From Spirochaetales bacterium (GTDB lineage: Bacteria > Spirochaetota > Spirochaetia > DTKZ01): a stretch of 5,013 nucleotides of DNA. A model generated the notes under the pieces. That model ran no database searches. It saw only the letters and a program-made list of their open reading frames with translations, and was not told the DNA's origin. The position numbers and the translations under genes were made by a program. The stretch covers positions 1 to 5,013 of the forward strand of contig JAITGB010000044.1 in NCBI GenBank assembly GCA_031280945.1. Direction: 5' to 3'. This document shows, in pieces, positions 1 through 5,013 of the stretch (its first letter is position 1; the number at the start of each line of letters is the position of its first letter).

Positions 1-19
1 TTCTTTTGGGCGCACCTCC

Positions 20-49
20 GCGCTTTTTCCCTTATATGGGAAAAAGCGC
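20..49. repeat. Perfect 12-bp inverted repeat, 6-nt loop
   Basis: GCGCTTTTTCCC (20-31) is exactly complementary to GGGAAAAAGCGC (38-49), with TTATAT as the loop. It is the last hairpin of element copy B on the minus strand and sits where copy A has its 3752-3776 hairpin. In both, the TGCGCC box follows shortly after. No T-tract follows on either strand, so it does not look like an intrinsic terminator. Confidence 0.8.
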
Positions 50-84
50 AAAGTCGGGCTTTGCGGGGCTTCGCTATCGCTCCG

Positions 85-106
85 GTCTTGGCCTTCCGGC
101 CAAGAC
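85..106. repeat. Perfect 9-bp inverted repeat, 4-nt loop
   Basis: GTCTTGGCC (85-93) pairs with GGCCAAGAC (98-106) around a TTCC loop. On the minus strand it directly precedes the GGAGCGATAGC box (83-73). That is the same relative place as the AAAAACGCC hairpin of copy A, which precedes GGAGCGGATAGC. A run of only three A/T bases follows, so terminator function is unlikely. Confidence 0.75.
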
Positions 107-147
107 TAAACCCCTCCAAGCCCTTGCGCGAAAGACCCAGGGGCCCA

Positions 148-176
148 GGCCGGCCCAGGCTTCGCCGGGGCCGGCC
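148..176. repeat. GC-rich hairpin with GAA/TTC loop
   Basis: GGCCGGCCC (148-156) pairs with GGGCCGGCC (168-176). After one A/G mismatch the inner GGC/GCC (158-160/164-166) closes a TTC loop, which reads GAA on the minus strand. The first hairpin of copy A (3606-3624) also has a GAA loop and likewise precedes the GGGxCCxTGGGTCTT anchor, so this is taken as the 5' hairpin of copy B. The stem is almost pure G/C. Confidence 0.7.
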
Positions 177-187
177 GCGCGCTTCTC

Positions 188-203
188 GCGGGCCGGAGCC
201 CGC
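188..203. repeat. 6-bp GC hairpin outside the element core
   Basis: GCGGGC (188-193) pairs with GCCCGC (198-203) around CGGA. It lies between element copy B and the membrane-protein gene. I found no counterpart in copy A, so it may be a lineage-specific extra hairpin or simply GC-rich chance pairing. The rest of 177-253 shows no gene or recognisable site. Confidence 0.4.
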
Positions 204-253
204 CTGAAAACCCTTTCGCCGGATTTCTCCTCACCCTTTGAGTGTATCCCTTC

Positions 254-282
254 TTGAACAGAGACCCGTTTTTTCTTATCCT
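254..282 (+). promoter_or_regulatory. Weak sigma-70-like promoter candidate
   Basis: TTGAAC (254-259) and TATCCT (277-282) are each four of six matches to the -35 and -10 consensus, with a 17-bp spacer. Transcription from here would begin at about 289-292, practically at the preferred ATG of the membrane-protein gene at 292. That would give a near-leaderless mRNA and fit the absence of a properly spaced ribosome binding site. Matches of this quality are common by chance, so the call is tentative. Confidence 0.2.
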
Positions 283-291
283 TTTGGGGAG

Positions 292-2451
292 ATGCGAAAA
301 ACCGCGGCCTGCGTTTTTCTTTTCCTCCGTGTCTTGTGTGCGAGCGCCGGCGAAAAGGATTACTATACAATTTTACGCGGCCTGCCGGACGAGCGGGCCG
401 TGCTTGACTTTATCTCAAAGGAGATTACCTCTTCCGGCGGCGCGGCCCTCTCCACGGATTTCTCGCAGTTTTCCGGCGGGCACTCCTTTTCGCGGATTCT
501 GGAAACCTCCGTCTCCGGCGCGAGGCCGGAAACGCTGATTATTGCCGCCCCCTCAGGAGCCGGAGAAGCCAGCTTTAACGCGGCCCTGGCCCTCAGCCTG
601 TGGCGGAGCGCGCGGGGCCCCCTCCCGCCCGTGAGCCTCCACTTTGTTTTTCTGGGAAGCGACGCCGACAGGGACGAACCCCTGGGTACGCGGCTTTTTC
701 TTGATTCGTTTTTTCCCGAACACCCCGTTTCCGTTTTGTACCTCAATTTTCCGGGCATACCCCAGAGGATTGTCTGCGAAACAGGAGCGCGGGGGATTAT
801 TGTCCCCTCCTGGCTTATCCGGCGGGTTCTGGCCTCTTCAAAAAATACCGGCCTCGAATTCTTTATTGATGCCGGAAGAAACCAGCTCTACAGGCTGGGC
901 CGCGTTTCCGCCTCAACCCCGGCGGGAGAGTATCTCAGCGCGGGTTTTCCTGCCATAGCCCTGGGCGGAGAGCCCTCCCCCTCGGAAGATTACCCCTCCT
1001 GGCAGGCCGCGTTTGAGGCTTTCTTTACGCAGTATCTTGAAAGTAACAGCGAAGGCATTCCCGACGAGTGGGACAGGCATTACCTCCTTTTTTCCTCCGG
1101 GAACTCCGTGTATATTCTTGAAGAACAGTTTCTTCTTGCCCTCCTCCTTATTGTTTTGGGCGCGAGCATTTTTACCCCCCTGTTCGCGCGGCGGTATGTA
1201 CGAAAATCTTTTCATACACTCCTGCGGAACTGGTGGAGCCTTGTCCTCATTTTTCTCCTGCTTTTTCTCTTTTTCCTGGCCGGGACTTTTTTTGTGCGCA
1301 GCGTACCAATTCTCCGCGATTTTCCCCGGCTGTGGAGCCATATCCCCTTTTTGTTCTTTCTTTTAAAAATCAGCTCGGCTGTTTTTCTTACGGCGCTGTT
1401 TTTCAGAAAAGCGCGGAGCCTTCCCCTGTCAAAAAACGGGAGCTTCTATTCGGCATCGGCCATTCTTGTCTTCTTTATTAACATTCTCATTTTTACGGGC
1501 ATTGACCTCGCTTTTATGTACTATTTTCTCTGGGCCTACGCCGGAGCCATTGTTTTTTCCCTGTTCAGAAACCGCTTCTTAAAAACGCTCCTCCTGTTTA
1601 TAATTCCCCTTTTGTTCTACAGGCTTGTATACATCACGTTTTTTCAGGCGGACACGGAATTCGCGGGAATACTTATCAATTCCATTTTTACGGGAAACTT
1701 TCTTTTAACGTTTATGACCTTCCCGTTTTTCCTGACTCTTATCCGCCTTGACCTTCTTTTCCGCCAGAAAAAGAAAAGAAGCGGTTTCGGCCTTTCTGTT
1801 CCCATAGCATTGGGGGCGGCGGGGCTTCTTGTTTCCTCGGTTTTTATCCTCGTTTTTAACCCCTACAAAAACACGCCCCAGCCCCTCAGCGTTGAAGAAT
1901 ACGCCGAGGCCCCCTCCGCTTCGTCTTCGGGCGTTCACGAACTGCGGCTTTCCAGTCCCTCTCCTCTGGGGCGTTTCCGCCTCAGCTTCGGGGACAGGGT
2001 TTTTTCCGTTGATACGCAGGAGAGAAGCTGCGCCATTCCCCTTGAACCCCTGGGCGGGTTTTCCCCCTCCCCTGTTTCGGTTGAAGCGTTTTTGAGCAGG
2101 CGCAGCTACACCATTGAGTTTAAGCCCTTTTTCCGGCCCAGAAAAGTGAGGCTGTCCCTCTCTTCCGGGGAGCCCCTGGGTATTTACGATTCAAACTTCC
2201 CCTACACTTTTGACGCATCGGGGAAAAAGGCGGAAATCCACATAGGAGTTGACCCGCCCTCTCCCCTTGACATTATTCTCACCCTGCCCGCCGCGCTTGA
2301 AGCTCAGGCGGAAATCTCCTCACGCTCGCCCCTTCTCTCCGAGAGCCTTGAAATTCAGGACAAAAACTTCAGCCTGGAAAGCTACTCACAAACGCGGGAT
2401 TTGATTACAATTAAAAGTGATGTCCGCAGCGCCGGTTTTCTTTCACGTTGA
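292..2451 (+). CDS. Multi-pass membrane protein with degenerate M28 peptidase-like ectodomain
   Basis: A 719-residue protein from the ATG at 292. That start is preferred because it opens a good signal peptide: RK, then a hydrophobic core, with likely cleavage after CASA at about residue 19. An in-frame TTG at 238 would add 18 unconvincing residues. GGGGAG abuts the ATG but is too close to be a normal ribosome binding site. Residues about 30-255 resemble an M28 (Zn-aminopeptidase) fold: LIIAAPSGAGEASFNAALAL (82-101), HFVFLGSDADRDEPLGTRLF (117-136) and VLYLNFPGI (148-156) sit where M28 enzymes have HxD/DNASG, FFGAEExGLxGS and LNLDxxG. The usual His, Asp and Glu ligands appear to be lost, so it is probably non-catalytic, as in nicastrin/nicalin-type relatives. 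About eight membrane spans follow (near 278-298, 315-335, 352-372, 388-406, 408-425, 430-450, 460-489, 502-522), placing residues 525-719 back outside the cytoplasm. The function is unknown. The 3' end overlaps dinB by 32 bp. The coding call is firm; the M28 relationship is inference from motifs. Confidence 0.8.
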   Translation: MRKTAACVFLFLRVLCASAGEKDYYTILRGLPDERAVLDFISKEITSSGGAALSTDFSQFSGGHSFSRILETSVSGARPETLIIAAPSGAGEASFNAALALSLWRSARGPLPPVSLHFVFLGSDADRDEPLGTRLFLDSFFPEHPVSVLYLNFPGIPQRIVCETGARGIIVPSWLIRRVLASSKNTGLEFFIDAGRNQLYRLGRVSASTPAGEYLSAGFPAIALGGEPSPSEDYPSWQAAFEAFFTQYLESNSEGIPDEWDRHYLLFSSGNSVYILEEQFLLALLLIVLGASIFTPLFARRYVRKSFHTLLRNWWSLVLIFLLLFLFFLAGTFFVRSVPILRDFPRLWSHIPFLFFLLKISSAVFLTALFFRKARSLPLSKNGSFYSASAILVFFINILIFTGIDLAFMYYFLWAYAGAIVFSLFRNRFLKTLLLFIIPLLFYRLVYITFFQADTEFAGILINSIFTGNFLLTFMTFPFFLTLIRLDLLFRQKKKRSGFGLSVPIALGAAGLLVSSVFILVFNPYKNTPQPLSVEEYAEAPSASSSGVHELRLSSPSPLGRFRLSFGDRVFSVDTQERSCAIPLEPLGGFSPSPVSVEAFLSRRSYTIEFKPFFRPRKVRLSLSSGEPLGIYDSNFPYTFDASGKKAEIHIGVDPPSPLDIILTLPAALEAQAEISSRSPLLSESLEIQDKNFSLESYSQTRDLITIKSDVRSAGFLSR

Positions 2452-3604
2452 CCTTGACGCATTTTTCGCCTCGGTGGAACAGATGGATAAACCTGAGTGC
2501 AGGGGAAAGCCCGTCATAGTCGGCGCCAGTCCGGGAAAAAGGGGCGTTGTCTCCGCCTGTTCCTACGAGGCCCGCGCCTTCGGCGTGCGCTCCGCCATGC
2601 CCATATCCGAAGCCTGCCGCAGATGCCCCGAAGGGATATATCTCCCTGTCCGCATGAGCCGCTACGCACAGGTGTCGCGGAAGGTTATGGACATACTGTC
2701 CGGCTTTAGCCCCGATGTACGCCCCATATCCATAGACGAGGCCTCCCTCGACATGACGGGAACAGAGCGTCTCTTTGGCCCTCCCCGCGAAGCCGCCGAA
2801 AAACTGAAAAAAACCGTGCGCGGCGAAGCCGGAGTGCCCCTCTCCGTGGGCATAGCCGCGAACCGCTTTCTCGCAAAGATGGCTTCGGACTTCAAAAAAC
2901 CCGACGGCCTTTTTGAAGTTACCGCCGGAAACGAAGAAGAGTTTATCGACACCCTGGGACTTGCAAAACTCTGGGGCCTGGGAAACAAAACACTGGAAAA
3001 ACTGAAAAACCTCCAGCTTGATACGGTGGCGCGGGTGAGGAGCCTTTGCGAAGAAAGCCTGCGCTCGCTCACGGGAAACGCTACCGGAACCTACCTCTAT
3101 AAAGCGGTGCGCGGGGAAGACCCCGGAATGTATGCGCAAACCGCAAAATCGCACTCCATCAGCCACGAGACGACCTTTGGCGAAGACACCTCCGACCAGG
3201 AGCTCATTAGCCTTGCCCTCCTTGACCTTGCGCATCAGGTGATGTTCCGCCTTTTCAACGAAGAAGGCGCATCGCGTACGGTATGCCTCAAATACCGCTA
3301 CACGGATTTTACTACCTTCTCCTGTCAAACCACCCTGAACCACTTGATAACGAGCGCGGAGGAACTCCACGAAACGGGCCTGCGCCTTCTGCGCGAAAAA
3401 TGGAACCCCTTGGTCCCTCTGCGGCTTGTGGGCATAGGCCTCGACAAGGTGGGAGATGATGCTTCTAGTCAGCAGGAACTTTTTCCTTCGGACTACGACA
3501 GAAAGGGTATCGTGGAGAAAGCGGTATTTTCTTTGCGGAAAAAAGACCCCAAGGGCGCTCCTGTAAAGGCGAGCCTTTTGGGGAAGACGCACAGGCAGGA
3601 TTAG
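2420..3604 (+). CDS. dinB: DNA polymerase IV (Y-family translesion polymerase)
   Basis: A 394-residue Y-family polymerase that copies damaged DNA with low fidelity in the cytoplasm. HVDLDAFFASVE (9-20) gives metal ligand D11 and steric gate F16. YEARAFGVRSAMP (49-61) is the typical fingers motif. SIDEASLDM (104-112) supplies catalytic D106 and E107. SVGIAANRFLAKMASDFKKP (142-161) completes the palm, LGLAKLWGLGNKTLEKL (179-195) is the thumb helix-hairpin-helix, and the little finger starts near KSHSISHETTF (243-253). QQELF (351-355) fits a sliding-clamp binding motif. It is followed by a 39-residue tail ending in KASLLG, similar to tails of longer DinB proteins, so the protein exceeds the 351 residues of E. 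coli Pol IV. The ATG at 2420 is preferred over the adjacent GTG at 2417. No Shine-Dalgarno sequence is visible. The start lies inside the upstream gene, in another frame, so translation is probably coupled. No separate promoter or LexA-type palindrome was seen at the junction. All key residues are intact. Confidence 0.97.
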   Translation: MSAAPVFFHVDLDAFFASVEQMDKPECRGKPVIVGASPGKRGVVSACSYEARAFGVRSAMPISEACRRCPEGIYLPVRMSRYAQVSRKVMDILSGFSPDVRPISIDEASLDMTGTERLFGPPREAAEKLKKTVRGEAGVPLSVGIAANRFLAKMASDFKKPDGLFEVTAGNEEEFIDTLGLAKLWGLGNKTLEKLKNLQLDTVARVRSLCEESLRSLTGNATGTYLYKAVRGEDPGMYAQTAKSHSISHETTFGEDTSDQELISLALLDLAHQVMFRLFNEEGASRTVCLKYRYTDFTTFSCQTTLNHLITSAEELHETGLRLLREKWNPLVPLRLVGIGLDKVGDDASSQQELFPSDYDRKGIVEKAVFSLRKKDPKGAPVKASLLGKTHRQD

Positions 3605-3605
3605 G

Positions 3606-3624
3606 CCGCGCGCGAAGCGCGCGG
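3606..3624 (+). repeat. 8-bp GC hairpin with GAA loop after dinB
   Basis: CCGCGCGC (3606-3613) pairs perfectly with GCGCGCGG (3617-3624) around GAA. It begins two bases past the dinB stop codon. GGGGTTGGGGCC follows instead of a T-tract, so it is not a classical intrinsic terminator. It matches the position and loop of the 148-176 hairpin of copy B, though the arm sequences differ. Confidence 0.7.
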
Positions 3625-3643
3625 GGTTGGGGCCGTGGGTCTT

Positions 3644-3674
3644 GGCGAGGATTTTGCGGAGCAAAATCCTCGCC
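3644..3674. repeat. Perfect 14-bp inverted repeat, 3-nt loop
   Basis: GGCGAGGATTTTGC (3644-3657) is exactly complementary to GCAAAATCCTCGCC (3661-3674), with loop GGA. It is the longest perfect stem in the window. It lies precisely between the GGGTCTT and GCGCAAGGG anchors of copy A, where copy B has only two bases, so it behaves as a module that is gained or lost as a unit. Confidence 0.85.
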
Positions 3675-3681
3675 TGCGCAA

Positions 3682-3750
3682 GGGATAGAAGCGGAAATCC
3701 CGCAGAAAAACGCCGCAGGCGTTTTTTGAGGAATTGGAGCGGATAGCCCG
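3682..3750 (+). repeat. Tandem box repeat within copy A
   Basis: GAAGCGGAAATCCCG (3688-3702) and GGAGCGGATAGCCCG (3736-3750) match at 12 of 15 positions and each is closely followed by a perfect hairpin with a GCA loop. The first box is also part of a short inverted repeat, GGGAT (3682-3686) with ATCCC (3697-3701). The box-hairpin, box-hairpin pattern suggests the element grew by duplication of a unit. The single box in copy B (83-73, minus strand) is closer to the second one. Confidence 0.65.
3706..3727. terminator. Likely bidirectional rho-independent terminator
   Basis: AAAAACGCC (3706-3714) pairs with GGCGTTTTT (3718-3726) around GCA and is followed by one more T. The GC part of the stem (CGCC/GGCG) ends directly in a run of six T on the plus strand and five on the minus strand. 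It could therefore stop transcripts from both dinB and the convergent OmpA-family gene. The GC stem is only 4 bp, so it may be weak, and it is also a built-in hairpin of the repeat element. Confidence 0.5.
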
Positions 3751-3751
3751 G

Positions 3752-3776
3752 TTTTTTGACGCGCAGCGTCAAAAAA
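3752..3776. repeat. Perfect 11-bp inverted repeat, GCA loop
   Basis: TTTTTTGACGC (3752-3762) pairs with GCGTCAAAAAA (3766-3776) around GCA. The T-run is on the 5' side of the stem on both strands, which is the wrong polarity for an intrinsic terminator. It is the last hairpin of copy A and directly precedes TGCGCC, as the 20-49 hairpin does in copy B. Confidence 0.75.
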
Positions 3777-3782
3777 TGCGCC

Positions 3783-3849
3783 AGAAGACTGCCTGAGTTC
3801 CGATAGGAAAGTATTATCGTGGCCGCTATCGCGGCCTTCGGAATGCGCC
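3783..3849. repeat. Extra hairpin module ending in a repeated AATGCGCC
   Basis: AATGCGCC occurs at the end of copy A (3775-3782) and again at 3842-3849. The segment between them holds TTCCGA (3798-3803) pairing with TCGGAA (3838-3843), an inner GGCCGC/GCGGCC hairpin (3821-3826/3831-3836, loop TATC) and a small CGATA/TATCG stem (3801-3805/3815-3819). It may be a further unit of the same modular element. No T-tract follows, and I see nothing coding. The remaining 3850-3871 is A/T-rich with no clear site. Confidence 0.45.
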
Positions 3850-3871
3850 CAAATTCTTCCGCTAAAAAATT

Positions 3872-5013
3872 CTAATTTTCCATAATCGTAATTTCAACGC
3901 GGCGGTTTTTCGTGCGGCCTTCCTCCGTCCTGTTGTCCGCCACGGGAACCTCAGCTCCCATGCCGCGGAAATTCATGCGCTCCTTGCTGCGCACGCCTTT
4001 CTCCAGAAGGTACGCGCCCACGGAGGCCGCTCTGTCTTCGGAAAGCCGCTGCCTGCCCTCGGCCTTGCCCGCAAGAGCTGTGTGGCCCGTAATGAGAATG
4101 TCCCGCGTGGGGTATTTGCGCAAAATCTCGCATAGTCTATCGAGCTTCTGTTTTTCGGAAGGAACAAGCCGCGCGGAATCAGCAGGAAACTGAATGTTCT
4201 CCAGCGTGAGGGTAACGCCCAGAGCGTCCGCTTCTACCCGCGTATCGGGAATGTCAAGTTTTTTAATCTCGTTCTCAATCTCCCGCACAAGAGAATCCTT
4301 GTCCATGCGGGCCGACTCAATAATTTCTGCCTGGGCTGTTCCCGTGTACTGTATCGATTCGCCGTTTGAAAGTTCAAAGACAAAATCAAACTCTTCTTCG
4401 TAGGCGTGGGGCCGGCCCCGGCTCGCGTCCCAAAAGAGTTTCTGCCGCGAAAAACCCGCAATCAAAACCGGGTGAAGCCCGCCGGGCCGCGAACGGAAAA
4501 CCGGTTTGTGCGAGACCTCGTACTCAATATGAAAAACGTGGAAGCTCTCGCCCCCGCGCGGCTCAACTCCCGCGTAGCGGTACTGCACGTCAATAGGAAA
4601 ACGCACCGGTTCGACGACGCCCAATGACACGCTAAAATCGTGCACCTCCTCCCCCGGCGCTGTCCAGGAATCGCCCGGCGAAACAGAGCGTTCGGGAAAA
4701 ACAGGCACGTTCCGCACGATGGGCATAAAATAGTCTTCGCCAATTTTATAGCGCCCAAAAGCATCGCGGAAAAACTCACTATCGTAGGTCTTGCCCCAGG
4801 AAAAAATATGGTAGCCGTTCTCCGCCTCCTCCGAGGTCTGAAAAACGCAGGAGAGCTCTCCGCCTCCGGCCTCCGCCTTGCGCACGTCCACAGTGATGCG
4901 GTTCAAAATATTTGCCCTGTGCGACAACATCTTGTTGATGTACACAGACTCAGTTACCGTCGAAAGAATTCTGTACTTATCGTTCGCCGTGTAGAGAAAA
5001 CGAAAATCCTCCG
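3872..5013 (-). CDS. OmpA-family protein, C-terminal part (5' end beyond window)
   Basis: The last 379 residues of an envelope protein. The frame is open to the right edge and the true start lies outside the window. An internal GTG at 4945 is not a credible start, because the preceding residues (EDFRFLYTANDKYRILSTVT) look like normal coding sequence. The first two thirds are a beta-rich region I cannot assign to a named domain, with a 'KYRILSTV...ILNRI' segment typical of treponemal OmpA-like proteins such as Tp0624. An acidic linker (near 4315-4215) leads to a C-terminal OmpA-like domain: TLENIQFPADSARL, ILITGHTALAGKAEG, QRLSEDRAASVGAYL, NFRGMG and EEGRTKNRRVEI. This fold normally anchors envelope proteins to peptidoglycan. 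The ligand-binding Asp of GHTD is replaced by Ala (codon 4078-4076), while the partner Arg of LSxxRA is kept (4033-4031), so binding may be altered or lost. It is convergent with dinB, 267 bp away. Family assignment is firm; the Tp0624 relationship is recalled, not searched. Confidence 0.92.
   Translation of the reverse strand, partial: EDFRFLYTANDKYRILSTVTESVYINKMLSHRANILNRITVDVRKAEAGGGELSCVFQTSEEAENGYHIFSWGKTYDSEFFRDAFGRYKIGEDYFMPIVRNVPVFPERSVSPGDSWTAPGEEVHDFSVSLGVVEPVRFPIDVQYRYAGVEPRGGESFHVFHIEYEVSHKPVFRSRPGGLHPVLIAGFSRQKLFWDASRGRPHAYEEEFDFVFELSNGESIQYTGTAQAEIIESARMDKDSLVREIENEIKKLDIPDTRVEADALGVTLTLENIQFPADSARLVPSEKQKLDRLCEILRKYPTRDILITGHTALAGKAEGRQRLSEDRAASVGAYLLEKGVRSKERMNFRGMGAEVPVADNRTEEGRTKNRRVEITIMEN

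Larger units (their letters stand above)
9..176 (-). repeat. Modular hairpin element, copy B (minus strand)
   Basis: Read on the minus strand, this stretch carries the same ordered landmarks as 3606-3782 on the plus strand. They are a hairpin with a GAA loop (176-148), GGGCCCCTGGGTCTT (146-132), GCGCAAGGG (129-121), a 9-bp hairpin (106-85), GGAGCGATAGC (83-73), AGCCCG (60-55), a 12-bp hairpin (49-20) and TGCGCC (14-9). The short boxes are conserved between the copies while the hairpin arms are unrelated in sequence. Copy B lacks the hairpin that copy A has between GGGTCTT and GCGCAAGGG. It lies upstream of the membrane-protein gene and points away from it. Sequence shows the landmarks and pairing directly; that this is one functional unit is inference. 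It may be a dispersed intergenic repeat or a structured RNA, and it may extend past the left edge. Confidence 0.6.
3606..3782 (+). repeat. Modular hairpin element, copy A (plus strand)
   Basis: This starts two bases after the dinB stop codon and contains, in order, a GAA-loop hairpin (3606-3624), GGGGCCGTGGGTCTT (3629-3643), a 14-bp hairpin (3644-3674), GCGCAAGGG (3676-3684), box GAAGCGGAAATCCCG (3688-3702), a 9-bp hairpin (3706-3726), box GGAGCGGATAGCCCG (3736-3750), an 11-bp hairpin (3752-3776) and TGCGCC (3777-3782). The same landmarks occur in the same order on the minus strand at 176-9. If transcribed with dinB it would be a highly structured 3' untranslated region. No protein is plausible here. 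Whether it acts as RNA, as DNA or only as a dispersed repeat cannot be told from one window. Confidence 0.65.

Noticed and set aside
6..257. Small open frame on the plus strand in the left intergenic region
   Set aside because: It begins with TTG, has a low-complexity Arg/Ala/Pro-rich translation and runs through the hairpins of the repeat element.
238..291. Upstream TTG start for the membrane-protein gene
   Set aside because: It has no ribosome binding site and would put 18 residues ahead of a clean signal peptide. The ATG at 292 gives a sensible N-terminus.
322..351. Lipoprotein-type cleavage site at RVLC in the signal peptide
   Set aside because: Leu directly before Cys is atypical even for relaxed spirochete lipoboxes, and CASA followed by GE suits ordinary signal peptidase cleavage better.
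74..370. 98-codon open frame on the minus strand overlapping the membrane-protein start
   Set aside because: It overlaps the signal-peptide coding region and the repeat, and its composition is basic and low-complexity with no domain.
2411..3772. 453-codon open frame on the minus strand antisense to dinB
   Set aside because: It mirrors the complete, motif-rich dinB gene, and its translation shows no recognisable domain and runs into the hairpin element. Long antisense frames are a by-product of GC-rich codon use.
3752..3776. T-rich 11-bp hairpin as an intrinsic terminator
   Set aside because: The T-run precedes the stem on both strands, so no U-tract would follow the hairpin in RNA.
9..3782. 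Composite transposon or insertion sequence bounded by the inverted elements
   Set aside because: There is no transposase or recombinase between them, the copies share only short anchors and not long terminal repeats, and no target-site duplication was seen.

Overview
The window looks like chromosomal DNA of a Treponema-like spirochete with fairly high GC. The main clue is the right-hand gene, a spirochete-style OmpA-family protein. Its visible N-terminal part carries a 'KYRILSTV...ILNRI' region that I associate with treponemal OmpA-like proteins such as T. pallidum Tp0624, and its C-terminal domain has the GHTA variant in place of the usual GHTD. The assignment rests on motif recall, not a database search, and is moderate in confidence. 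I see no tRNA, rRNA, CRISPR array, transposase or integrase.

Layout: (1) 1-291 has no credible gene. It is GC-rich and packed with perfect hairpins, and holds a modular hairpin element read on the minus strand (about 176 down to 9). (2) 292-2451 (+) encodes a 719-residue membrane protein. It has a signal peptide, an N-terminal domain resembling M28 (Zn-aminopeptidase/nicastrin-type) proteins but apparently without the metal ligands, about eight membrane spans and a C-terminal ectodomain. (3) 2420-3604 (+) is dinB, DNA polymerase IV. It overlaps the preceding gene by 32 bp, so the two should form one transcription unit. (4) 3605-3871 is the intergenic stretch between the convergent genes. It holds a second, better developed copy of the hairpin element on the plus strand, a likely two-way terminator and an extra hairpin module. 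(5) 3872-5013 (-) is the C-terminal 379 residues of the OmpA-family protein, whose N-terminus lies beyond the right edge.

The most notable observation is the pair of about 170-180 nt hairpin elements in opposite orientation flanking the membrane-protein/dinB unit. They share ordered short anchors: a GAA-loop hairpin, GGGxCCxTGGGTCTT, GCGCAAGGG, GGAGCG(G)ATAGC, CCCG plus a hairpin, and TGCGCC. The hairpin arms between the anchors differ completely in sequence yet stay perfectly paired, and one hairpin is present in one copy and absent in the other. This suggests a structured RNA or modular dispersed repeat. Polymerase IV, the membrane protein and the OmpA-family protein have no evident shared pathway, and the two coding units are convergent.
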